Below are positions 9,801 to 16,733 of a DNA stretch of 53,879 bases, piece after piece (the first letter of the stretch is position 1; each line of letters starts with the position of its first letter). The stretch is from Candidatus Poribacteria bacterium (GTDB taxonomy: Bacteria; Poribacteria; WGA-4E; WGA-3G). The stretch spans positions 1-53,879 of the forward strand of contig JAPOQK010000008.1 of assembly GCA_026710795.1 (NCBI GenBank), in the 5' to 3' direction. A program made the position numbers and the translations under genes. The notes under the pieces were generated by a model, which did not search any database, was not told the DNA's origin, and saw nothing but the letters and a program-made list of their open reading frames with translations.

Positions 9801-9890
9801 AATAATGTAACATCTCTTACTGTTGATGGAAACACCTTATACGTCGGAACACAAGACAGTGGTATGTTTCACTATACTCTTGAACAATAG
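6873..9890 (+). CDS. ECF sigma factor - transmembrane - Asp-box beta-propeller fusion, copy 3
   Basis: Third paralogue, 1005 aa from the ATG at 6873. An upstream in-frame ATG at 6837 lies inside the leader palindrome and would add 12 unrelated residues; 6873 aligns with all the other copies and has GGAG at 6862-6865. Domains: sigma region 2 ~15-90, region 4 ~127-180, membrane helix ~220-242, eight Asp-box motifs (SRDDGKTW, SVDSGKTW, STDLGDSW, STDSGNTW, SIDNGKSW, TSDEGKSW, SFDKGNNW, SDNGRNW). Region 4 is of the type shared with copy 4 (EISKFLGVSTGTIKSRLQRARNRL) while the linker and helix are nearly identical to copy 2, so the gene is a mosaic. The internal ATG at 7422 has only a weak Shine-Dalgarno (GGACGGA). 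Function inferred as in copy 1; the ligand may differ because the propeller has diverged. Confidence 0.85.
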   Translation: MKNDDVALIRRILTGDETAFAELVKKYQKQVHVLAWRKTGDFHIAEDLTQDAFLKVYQRLHTLKDPYQFSGWLYVITTRLCATWLRKNRIHTHPLENVDSTMIQRDAYSQHIAEERENTAVETQREVVKKLLAKLKESERTVMTLHYLGEMTCEEISKFLGVSTGTIKSRLQRARNRLQKDGTMIREALDNFKISPHLTDNIMQEIAQLKPAVPSITKPLLPWVAAVSSAVLIMLMLGIGSQHFLHFQIPYSLNAQAETTVELVDAPFVLNIETEPDVRQFGNQNALGKTNNNGQIPDEDLLAAAQTEGEDISIAKQPWIQSKQIRGSKVESLFTTPEGEFYAFTDRNIYKLETDAEEWRHVFDTTLLDTNYEGETVIKKFDNTLYLILSTDLFASRDDGKTWNLVYSWQEGLWFPTELVLTKQAFYILFYLGNNALQTNDLFRSVDSGKTWKVINNNQIDRHIHSIVPIQNTLFARTEYALYRFTDENWQRIEFPVSVGRISSVAVAEEKLYVMAAASDDVLDTGKVSQGLERGWWIFRSTDLGDSWDDITPTNAWVVNGLPPRIKLIAIGETLLAMEQGMVRSTDSGNTWLPPQLSNPTPSFDISPDVIFKTAVNEGAFYISGRNGLHRSIDNGKSWNKVNITADKIKIDALIAYKGNKKRHNTPPTLYARYEGRIAKTSDEGKSWHAIQIEMPMTDPDREKPPDITHIIKAEGVLYAKGGGSFTRGKTHIYRVSTEGNILVPIQGLPIFDSLDLLGKSDEIIKNQFNESDKSVIEQLQEKIPGANQFFKQVAQSDRKNLFHLFSHAQRSPFVVSGDTFYMEINYKLYRWKLGETEWQETGQEETCELTLEIAEKTPKLAVSGDSICYGKRDGSLVISFDKGNNWIDLTPALPFTVNAFKDIVFIKSTVYVVTDTGIITSDNGRNWHTITDADGTNLIMEHLSADGTTLYGISKDTGIYRLETGKWKQVVSEIPNNVTSLTVDGNTLYVGTQDSGMFHYTLEQ

Positions 9891-9972
9891 CACTTTTATC
9901 TGGACGGTACATAACGCTGCCTTTCTTACCTCCTCCTCTTTTCCTCCAAAATTTCTCTTTTTTCAGAATTTG

Positions 9973-9999
9973 GCAACCTTTTTGCCCCTATCTTGCGTC
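9973..9999 (+). promoter_or_regulatory. Putative ECF-type promoter, sigma copy 4
   Basis: GCAAC (9973-9977), 18 bases, CGTC (9996-9999), 49 bases before the ATG at 10049. It is preceded by a long pyrimidine tract (about 9929-9964). Confidence 0.55.
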
Positions 10000-10002
10000 A
10001 CT

Positions 10003-10029
10003 ATAGTTTGATAAGACTCACCAAACTAT
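10003..10029 (+). promoter_or_regulatory. Inverted repeat in the 5' leader of copy 4
   Basis: ATAGTTTG (10003-10010) and CAAACTAT (10022-10029) are perfect 8-bp arms, with half-sites shared with the palindrome before copy 3. The position just after the predicted -10 is the same. Confidence 0.5.
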
Positions 10030-10048
10030 CGCTTTTTGGAGGCGCGTG

Positions 10049-13000
10049 ATGAAAAACAACGATGTTGCACTTATTCAAAGAATTCTTTCAGATGATGAAT
10101 CTGCTTTCGCTGAACTTGTGAAGAAACATCACAAGGCAGTTCATGCACTCGCTTGGAGAAAAGTAGGAGACTTCCACATCGCAGAGGACATCACTCAGGA
10201 TACCTTCCTGAAAGTGTATCAGAGACTCCACACCCTAAAAGATCCAAACCTATTTTCTGGATGGTTGTATGTGATAACAACACGACTATGCGACACATGG
10301 CTACGCAAAAAGCGGATACTGACAGAGCCGTTAGAAGATGTAGAACCAACAATGACACAGAGAGATGCTTATTCCCAACACGTCGTAAAAGATCGGAAAA
10401 ACGCAGCAGTTGAATCACAACGTGAAGTGGTCAAGAAGCTGCTCGCTAAGTTGAAAGAGAGTGAACGCACGGTGATGACGCTGCATTACCTTGGTGAAAT
10501 GAAGATAGAAGAGATTAGCAGATTTTTAGGAGTATCAGCAAGCACAATTAAAAGTAGGCTGAGACGTGCGCGGAATCGTTTACAAAAGGAGGAACCCATG
10601 ATTAGAGAAGCATTAGAGAATTACCAAATCACACCAAATCTCACTGAAAACATTATGCGTGAAATCGCACGACTAAAACCGGCTGCACCTACAGGAGGCA
10701 AACCTCTGGTACCGTGGGCAATTGCTGCATCAAGTGCTCTGTTGATTATATTGCTACTTGGACTTGGTAGCCAACATTTACTGCGTTTTCAGCAGCCTTA
10801 TTCATTAGATGCACAAGCTAAAACGACCGTTGAACTCGTTGATGCACCTATTATGCTAAATCTTGAAGTAAAAGCAGATGTCCAAAATCAACTTGGTAGT
10901 TCAAATCCGATTAGTATTAATGAAAATAATGGTCAAAAACCCGATGAGGTGTTATTAGCTGCAGCAGATACAGAAGGAGAGGATACTTCTGCTATAAAAC
11001 AGCAGTGGATACAGAGAAACGGACCCGAAACAGGTATTTCAATGAGTACTCTTTTTCATACCTCCGATGGGGAAATATATTTTATTCACCCCAGTAACAC
11101 AATCTTAAAACTACCTGTTGATAGATCTGAATTACAAACCGTCAAAGACGTTAGCGATCTTGTAACTGGATGGGATGATGAAATCCTTCTGACGGAATTA
11201 AATGATAGGTTATATAGCGTCCTATCTAATGAACTCTACAGTTCAACAGATGGGGGTAAAACATGGCTTTCAGTAGGAAAATGTCCAGAAGGAAAGGCAA
11301 CTAAACTGGTAACAATGGACGAAGTGTTTTACCTTGCTCACGAAGAGCATATTTTCCGTTCTACAGACATTGGACAGACGTGGACTGCATTAGACAAAGG
11401 ATTGACAGGTAGAATAAATACTTTGGATGCAAATCGGAATACTCTATTTGTTTCCACAGACACAGGTTTTTACCGTCTTAGTGCTGATAATTGGCAACGT
11501 TTGCAATTTCCTGTGGAGGGAGCCGAGGTTTTCAAATCTTTTGCAGTAACCGAAAAAGACCTATATGTCCATGTAGAAACGGAGTGGAGAACAGGTGATC
11601 CCAAGGATCAGACTTGGTGGCTATTCCGCTCAACTGACAATGGTGATTCATGGACAGATATTACACCTACTAATGCATGGCAGATAATTGACAATCACCC
11701 TCTACTCACAATCGTGGCAATGGGAAATACGGTTTTACTGATCGGTATACATGATGGTTTTGTTGCAAGGTCAATCGACAACGGAAACACATGGAAACTT
11801 GAGGAATACACTGGTATACCTGCTTCATCTTATGCTGTTTCCGATGCAGTAGCAATTAATGAAAGCACATATTTCACCATCGGAAATTCAGGGATTTTGC
11901 ATTCGGATGATGGAGGAATATCGTGGCAACGTATCAGAGTTAGCGAGAAAAGTAGAATAGATAACATAATCCGACTTAAGACTAATAACATGGGAGACCC
12001 ATCTGATTCCTTCTACGCTATGATTATAAACGAAGTCTTCCAATCCAATGACAAAGGCAAGTCATGGAAAGTGGTTAATCCAAAAATACAGATCAAGAAA
12101 CCTACTACTTATCCTATGGCACCTCCGAAATTTACTCGAATCGGGGGATTTGGCGGTATTCTCTATGCGAAACATGGTGGAGAATCTCTTAGTAGTGAAA
12201 AAACAGGATTATATCGCATATCTGCAGATGGAGGCACCTTTGTTCCGATACAAGGTATGCCAACCTTGGACTCAAGGAAAATAAAAAATGTGTGGGAACA
12301 AAGAATGCAGGGTGCTTCAAATTTGTCAGATGAAGACTTATTTAAGGAATTAAAGGAAACAGGTATAGGTTCGACTGTTTTTTTCAAACAATTAGCACGC
12401 GGGGAACCACATAAACAAAATCAACAAATAAAAAACCAATTATATACGGAACAAATTGAACTATTTATGTTCGGTTTACGCGGTGGATTTGCTGTCAGTG
12501 GCGACACATTTTACATAGAATACAATTGTAAACTTTTCCGATGGGAACCGGGTGACAAAGAATGGCACGACACAGGTGTGGAAGAAACAACACCTGAACT
12601 CGTCTATAGGAAGGCTGCAGAAGCGTTTGAACAAGAAGGTCTGGCACAAGATAAGATTATGGAAATTATTACATCTTGGTTTGGGGGATTTAAACTTGCT
12701 GTTTCAGGGGATACTGTTTACGTCGGTAAACGGGATGGTCATCTTCTCGCTTCGTTTGATAGGGGAGATGATTGGATTGATCTCACACCATTTCTACCTT
12801 TTCCAGTAAAAGCTTTCAAAGATATCGTATTTGTCGGGGACACAGTGTGTGTTGCAACAGACGTAGGTGTTTTTGTCTCTGATCAGGGAAATAATTGGGG
12901 TGCTATCACCGACTCAGATGGGACGAATCTCAATATGGATATACTGGCTGTTGATGGCAACAGGCTATATGGCGTTACTAAAAGAACTGCTGACTACTAC

Positions 13001-13153
13001 GGTGTTACCAATTTCTACCGATTGGAAGAAGGCACTTGGAAACAAATTGCCACAGAGGTGCCAGACCGTGTAAATTCGCTTGTTGTTGATGGTAATACAC
13101 TATATGTGGCTACAGAAGATCGCGGTATGCTACATTTTACGCTTGAAGAATAA
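10049..13153 (+). CDS. ECF sigma factor - transmembrane - Asp-box beta-propeller fusion, copy 4
   Basis: Fourth paralogue, 1034 aa from ATG 10049, with GGAGG at 10038-10042. A GTG at 10046 is in frame, but the ATG matches the MKNxD start of its sisters. Sigma region 2 ~15-90, region 4 ~127-180, membrane helix ~221-242 (IAASSALLIILLLGLG), eight Asp-box motifs (STDGGKTW, STDIGQTW, STDNGDSW, SIDNGNTW, SDDGGISW, SNDKGKSW, SFDRGDDW, SDQGNNW). Copies 4 and 6 share an extra insertion in the last third (the YRKAAEAFEQEGLAQDKI stretch here) that copies 1, 2, 3 and 5 lack, so they form a sub-pair in the propeller even though copy 6 groups with copy 5 in the sigma part. The internal ATG at 10598 follows a perfect AGGAGG (10587-10592). 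Confidence 0.85.
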   Translation: MKNNDVALIQRILSDDESAFAELVKKHHKAVHALAWRKVGDFHIAEDITQDTFLKVYQRLHTLKDPNLFSGWLYVITTRLCDTWLRKKRILTEPLEDVEPTMTQRDAYSQHVVKDRKNAAVESQREVVKKLLAKLKESERTVMTLHYLGEMKIEEISRFLGVSASTIKSRLRRARNRLQKEEPMIREALENYQITPNLTENIMREIARLKPAAPTGGKPLVPWAIAASSALLIILLLGLGSQHLLRFQQPYSLDAQAKTTVELVDAPIMLNLEVKADVQNQLGSSNPISINENNGQKPDEVLLAAADTEGEDTSAIKQQWIQRNGPETGISMSTLFHTSDGEIYFIHPSNTILKLPVDRSELQTVKDVSDLVTGWDDEILLTELNDRLYSVLSNELYSSTDGGKTWLSVGKCPEGKATKLVTMDEVFYLAHEEHIFRSTDIGQTWTALDKGLTGRINTLDANRNTLFVSTDTGFYRLSADNWQRLQFPVEGAEVFKSFAVTEKDLYVHVETEWRTGDPKDQTWWLFRSTDNGDSWTDITPTNAWQIIDNHPLLTIVAMGNTVLLIGIHDGFVARSIDNGNTWKLEEYTGIPASSYAVSDAVAINESTYFTIGNSGILHSDDGGISWQRIRVSEKSRIDNIIRLKTNNMGDPSDSFYAMIINEVFQSNDKGKSWKVVNPKIQIKKPTTYPMAPPKFTRIGGFGGILYAKHGGESLSSEKTGLYRISADGGTFVPIQGMPTLDSRKIKNVWEQRMQGASNLSDEDLFKELKETGIGSTVFFKQLARGEPHKQNQQIKNQLYTEQIELFMFGLRGGFAVSGDTFYIEYNCKLFRWEPGDKEWHDTGVEETTPELVYRKAAEAFEQEGLAQDKIMEIITSWFGGFKLAVSGDTVYVGKRDGHLLASFDRGDDWIDLTPFLPFPVKAFKDIVFVGDTVCVATDVGVFVSDQGNNWGAITDSDGTNLNMDILAVDGNRLYGVTKRTADYYGVTNFYRLEEGTWKQIATEVPDRVNSLVVDGNTLYVATEDRGMLHFTLEE

Positions 13154-13209
13154 TGTTGTCAATTCTATAATTATCTGAGGGTGGTGCATAAATAACGTTC
13201 TACCGAGTC

Positions 13210-13259
13210 TTCTGTAGGAGCGACCTCCCGGTCGCGACCAGGAGGTCGCTCCTACAGAA
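13210..13259. repeat. REP-like palindromic repeat element
   Basis: TTCTGTAGGAGCGACCTCC (13210-13228) pairs with its exact complement at 13241-13259, 19-bp perfect arms. The centre is itself palindromic (GGTCGCGACC, 13230-13239). The same left arm with its following base recurs at 53860-53879, cut by the window end, so this is a dispersed intergenic element. As RNA it would be a very stable hairpin that could also stop transcription after copy 4. Confidence 0.75.
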
Positions 13260-13289
13260 TGTCAGAAGATTATAAAATAAACCGCTTTC

Positions 13290-13330
13290 TAATGCGTCTA
13301 CTATATCTAATGTAGACGCATTAGATATAG
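13290..13330. promoter_or_regulatory. Two mutually exclusive perfect hairpins
   Basis: Hairpin A: TAATGCGTCTAC (13290-13301) with GTAGACGCATTA (13312-13323), loop 10. Hairpin B: CTATATCTAATG (13301-13312) with CATTAGATATAG (13319-13330), loop 6. Both have 12-bp perfect arms and they share bases, so only one can form at a time. This is the layout of an attenuator or RNA switch, or of nested palindromes from a repeat insertion. Confidence 0.45.
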
Positions 13331-13342
13331 ATTAGTATATTT

Positions 13343-13372
13343 TGTCAGGACGAGGTAAAATTCATCCTGACA
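13343..13372. terminator. Possible terminator hairpin before sigma copy 5
   Basis: TGTCAGGA (13343-13350) and TCCTGACA (13365-13372) form an 8-bp perfect stem. Pyrimidine-rich DNA follows on the plus strand and an A/T run (TTTT at 13340-13343) flanks the other side. Together with the two elements before it, it fills the 13154-13411 gap, in which I see no gene. Confidence 0.35.
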
Positions 13373-13411
13373 TTCCTTTATCCTCCTTTTTTTCCTCTTT
13401 TTTCGAATTTT

Positions 13412-13437
13412 GAGACTTTCTCACATCAACTCGCGTC
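13412..13437 (+). promoter_or_regulatory. Putative ECF-type promoter, sigma copy 5
   Basis: GAGAC (13412-13416), 17 bases, CGTC (13434-13437), 48 bases before the ATG at 13486. The -35-like word differs from copies 1-4 but is identical to copy 6, which may mean copies 5 and 6 form a separate promoter-specificity group. Pyrimidine-rich DNA (13373-13403) precedes it. Confidence 0.5.
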
Positions 13438-13485
13438 TTTACGTATTGAAGAGAAATAATGAATTCCCTTTTCCAGAGGTATCTG

Positions 13486-16400
13486 ATGAAAAACGCTGAT
13501 CTCCATCTCATCCAACGTGTCCTTGATGGTGATGATACTGCATTCTCCGAACTCGTCAGCAAATATCATAAGTCGGTACACGCTCTTGTGTGGCGGAAGG
13601 TTGGAGATTTCCACATCGCTGAGGAAATAACACAAGATACATTTCTGAAGGCATATCAGAGATTGTCAACCTTGAGAGAACCACGGTCATTTGCGAGTTG
13701 GCTCTATGTCATCGCAGCAAACCGATGCAAAGCATGGCATCGCAAAAAACGATTGCAGACACAATCGTTGGAATACACAAGCAATATAGAATTGGAAGAA
13801 CTGACCTATTCCAACTATGTCATTGAGGAAAATGAACGGAAGTTGTCAGAAGCTAAACACGAAGTCGTAAAGAAGTTGCTTGCGAAGTTACAGGAGAGTG
13901 ACCGCACTGTCGTCACGCTATACTACCTCGGGGAAATGACGTATGAAGAAATAAGCAGATTTTTAGGTGTATCGGTAAGTGCGATTAAGAATCGGCTCTA
14001 CCGTGCGCGCCAGTTATTAAAGAAGGAGGAACCCATGATAAGAGAAGCATTACAGAATTACCAAATCACACCCAATCTCACAGAAAACATTATGCGTGAA
14101 ATCGCACGACTAAAACCGTCCGTACCTACAGGAGGCAAACCTTTGGTGCCGTGGGTAGTTGCTGCTTCAAGTGCTATTTTGATTGTGTTGCTGCTTGGAT
14201 TAGGGAGCCAACCGTTGTTGCATTTTCAGCAACCTTATTCATTAGATGCACAAGCTGAAACATCAGTAGAACTTGTTGATACGCCTATTGTGCTAAATCT
14301 TGAAGTAAAAGCAGATGTCCAAAATCAACTCGGTAATACAAATGTGTTGGGTATCAATGAGAATAACGGTCAGAAACCCGATGAGGTGTTATTGGCTTCC
14401 GCGCAGATAGACGGAAAAGATGTTCCTGTCAAAAAACAGGAGTGGATTCACTCTGGACCTGTCGTCGGAAGTGTTGTAGAAAATTTATTTGCCACTGATG
14501 ATGAAGAACTCTACACTGTCCTTGATGCACACATATACAAATGGAAAAATGAAAATACTGGATGGCAACAATTGAGTGGGGACATCAGAGATTATCATGA
14601 TAGACTGGATGAAACTATGCTTATAACTAATGTTCCTATAGCAAAGTGGGACAATACCCTTTATATTGTTTTAAGTAATTTACTATTGGCTTCAAAAGAT
14701 GATGGTAAGACTTGGGAAATAGTTCATTCATGGCCACCTGATTATTTTGGTCCGCGTAATTTTGTGGTGACTGAACAAGCGTTTTGGATAACTTATCACA
14801 AGGGTGTTTACCGTTCTGAGGATAAAGGTAAGACATGGCAGGAGGTAGACGTTGAATTATTTAGAGGTGTCCTCTTCTTTGAAGCAATTCAAAACAAAGT
14901 ATTTGCTGGATCATACACTGGACTCTATCGCTGGAACAAAGGCAGCTGGGAACGTATAGAATTACCTGTGCCTGAAGCAATGATAGTCACCAAAGCTGCA
15001 GCCACTAAAGATCGATTGTATGTAATGGCATCATTAGGTTATGATTTTTATGATGATAAAGCAGTACGTGAGGGACGACAACGGACTTGGTGGATATTCC
15101 GATCAGATGATTTGGGAAATTCGTGGAAAGATATTACACCGACAAATGCTTGGAAACTAAAAGCACAGACACCAGACATCCAACTTGTTGCTGCAGGCGA
15201 AACAATCATGTTGATGGGACGAGGTATTGTGCGTTCTACCAATGGAGGAGATACTTGGCTGCCACCACAAGCACCTCACACTCTCCCTACAGATATAAAA
15301 TCTTATTGGCCTTCTGTGGCATTAAACGAGCGAGTATTTTACGTTGTAGCGAGAGGTCTACACCGTTCCACTGACGGTGGTAAAACATGGAACAAGGTAA
15401 ATATCACTCAAAATAGAAGATGGCATGGAATACGCAACTTAATCTCGTATAAGCAAAACGAAAGAAAACAAAGCATCCAGTCGACTCTCTACGGATTAGC
15501 TGGGAGTAGTATAGTAAAAACAACTGACCAGGGTAAGTCTTGGAAGCATATTCAAGTAGAATTACCTATGGACACTTCTGTCCGAGAAGACCAACCATGG
15601 ATTATGCAAATTACCAAATCTGACGGTGTTATCTATGCCAAAAGTAGTAGCCATTATCCTATCGGAGTATTGCGTTATTATCGCGTATCTGAAGATGTGA
15701 AAAAGTTAGTGCCTATTCAAGACATACCTACATTCGATTCAAGGGAATTAAAAGACTATTTGAGTAAGTCTCAAAATCTCTCTATTGAGTCGTTACAGAA
15801 AGATTTTTCTGGAGCGAACCTGTTCTTTAAAAGGCTGCTCCAAATACCGCCTAAGGATCAGGAATTATTGATCAATAATGGGCTTGGAGGACCGTTTGCA
15901 GTCAGTGGTGATACGTTCTATATGGTGTACAACTTTAAACTCTTCCGATGGGAACCTGGTGATACAGAATGGCAAGACATCAAACAAGAAGTAACTTCAC
16001 GCGCAAGAGGGAGACATCTCCAACTTGCTGTATCAGGAGATACAGTCTACGTCGGTAAACGGAATGGACATCTTGTCGTATCGTATGATAAAGGAGATAA
16101 TTGGATTGATCTCACACCAGCACTGCCATTTCCTGTTAGATCCTACAAAAAGATTGTAGCTGCTGGGTCTGCTGTGTATGTGTCAACAGACGCAGGTACC
16201 CTTACATCAGACGATGGGAGAAATTGGCAAGTCGTCACTGGGACAAAAGGAACAAACCTTATCATGGAAGAATTGGCTGTTGATGACACAACGCTTTATG
16301 GAATCACTAAAGACACAGGCATCTATCGTTTAGAGAGTGATAGTAACACTTGGGAACGGATTATCACAGAGATACCGGAAAGTGCAACCGTCAATCTAAC

Positions 16401-16491
16401 GTCCAGCGGAACTTCTCTCGCTGTTACTGGAAACGCTTTATATTTAGGCACACAATTCAACGGAATGTTTCATTTTAATCTTGAAAAATAA
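13486..16491 (+). CDS. ECF sigma factor - transmembrane - Asp-box beta-propeller fusion, copy 5
   Basis: Fifth paralogue, 1001 aa from ATG 13486 (AGAGG at 13475-13479, six bases away). An in-frame ATG at 13459 would add nine residues not seen in the sisters and lacks a good ribosome site. Sigma region 2 ~15-90, region 4 ~127-180 (EISRFLGVSVSAIKNRLYRARQLL), membrane helix ~221-242, eight Asp-box motifs (SKDDGKTW, SEDKGKTW, SDDLGNSW, STNGGDTW, STDGGKTW, TTDQGKSW, SYDKGDNW, SDDGRNW). The sigma portion is close to copy 6 at the DNA level, including the leader, so these two arose from the most recent duplication of that part. The recognition helix differs from copies 1 and 2 (SVSAIKNRL against SANTIRSRL), which predicts a different promoter target. 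The internal ATG at 14035 has AGGAGG five bases before it. Confidence 0.85.
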   Translation: MKNADLHLIQRVLDGDDTAFSELVSKYHKSVHALVWRKVGDFHIAEEITQDTFLKAYQRLSTLREPRSFASWLYVIAANRCKAWHRKKRLQTQSLEYTSNIELEELTYSNYVIEENERKLSEAKHEVVKKLLAKLQESDRTVVTLYYLGEMTYEEISRFLGVSVSAIKNRLYRARQLLKKEEPMIREALQNYQITPNLTENIMREIARLKPSVPTGGKPLVPWVVAASSAILIVLLLGLGSQPLLHFQQPYSLDAQAETSVELVDTPIVLNLEVKADVQNQLGNTNVLGINENNGQKPDEVLLASAQIDGKDVPVKKQEWIHSGPVVGSVVENLFATDDEELYTVLDAHIYKWKNENTGWQQLSGDIRDYHDRLDETMLITNVPIAKWDNTLYIVLSNLLLASKDDGKTWEIVHSWPPDYFGPRNFVVTEQAFWITYHKGVYRSEDKGKTWQEVDVELFRGVLFFEAIQNKVFAGSYTGLYRWNKGSWERIELPVPEAMIVTKAAATKDRLYVMASLGYDFYDDKAVREGRQRTWWIFRSDDLGNSWKDITPTNAWKLKAQTPDIQLVAAGETIMLMGRGIVRSTNGGDTWLPPQAPHTLPTDIKSYWPSVALNERVFYVVARGLHRSTDGGKTWNKVNITQNRRWHGIRNLISYKQNERKQSIQSTLYGLAGSSIVKTTDQGKSWKHIQVELPMDTSVREDQPWIMQITKSDGVIYAKSSSHYPIGVLRYYRVSEDVKKLVPIQDIPTFDSRELKDYLSKSQNLSIESLQKDFSGANLFFKRLLQIPPKDQELLINNGLGGPFAVSGDTFYMVYNFKLFRWEPGDTEWQDIKQEVTSRARGRHLQLAVSGDTVYVGKRNGHLVVSYDKGDNWIDLTPALPFPVRSYKKIVAAGSAVYVSTDAGTLTSDDGRNWQVVTGTKGTNLIMEELAVDDTTLYGITKDTGIYRLESDSNTWERIITEIPESATVNLTSSGTSLAVTGNALYLGTQFNGMFHFNLEK

Positions 16492-16597
16492 TATGCCTTA
16501 TATTAATAGTGCCGAATGTATCTCATTCTTTCCTTTAATACTCCACCCAAAATGTTGTAATTTCTGACAACTTAGAACTTGCATAAATACAATAAAG

Positions 16598-16635
16598 GCA
16601 AGGATAATGATATAATAATAGAACATTATCCTTGC
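16598..16635 (+). terminator. Terminator-like hairpin after sigma copy 5
   Basis: GCAAGGATAATG (16598-16609) and CATTATCCTTGC (16624-16635) are 12-bp perfect arms with a 14-base loop, followed by TTCCTCCTTTTCTTTT. It lies between copies 5 and 6 and directly before the copy 6 promoter, so it would separate the two transcription units. Confidence 0.6.
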
Positions 16636-16660
16636 TTCCTCCTTTTCTTTTGAAAAATCT

Positions 16661-16686
16661 GAGACTTTTTCACATCAACTCGCGTC
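16661..16686 (+). promoter_or_regulatory. Putative ECF-type promoter, sigma copy 6
   Basis: GAGAC (16661-16665), 17 bases, CGTC (16683-16686), 47 bases before the ATG at 16734. Nearly identical to the block before copy 5. Confidence 0.5.
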
Positions 16687-16691
16687 ACTAT

Positions 16692-16713
16692 AAGTTGATT
16701 TGAAAATTAACTT
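16692..16713 (+). promoter_or_regulatory. Imperfect inverted repeat in the 5' leader of copy 6
   Basis: AAGTTGAT (16692-16699) and ATTAACTT (16706-16713) pair over eight bases with one G-T wobble in RNA. The position just after the predicted -10 matches the palindromes of copies 3 and 4, though the sequence differs. Confidence 0.35.
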
Positions 16714-16733
16714 CCATTTTCCAGAGGTATCTG

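Noticed and set aside
13459..13485. Upstream ATG extending sigma copy 5 by nine residues
   Set aside because: The downstream ATG at 13486 has AGAGG at good spacing and matches the paralogues.
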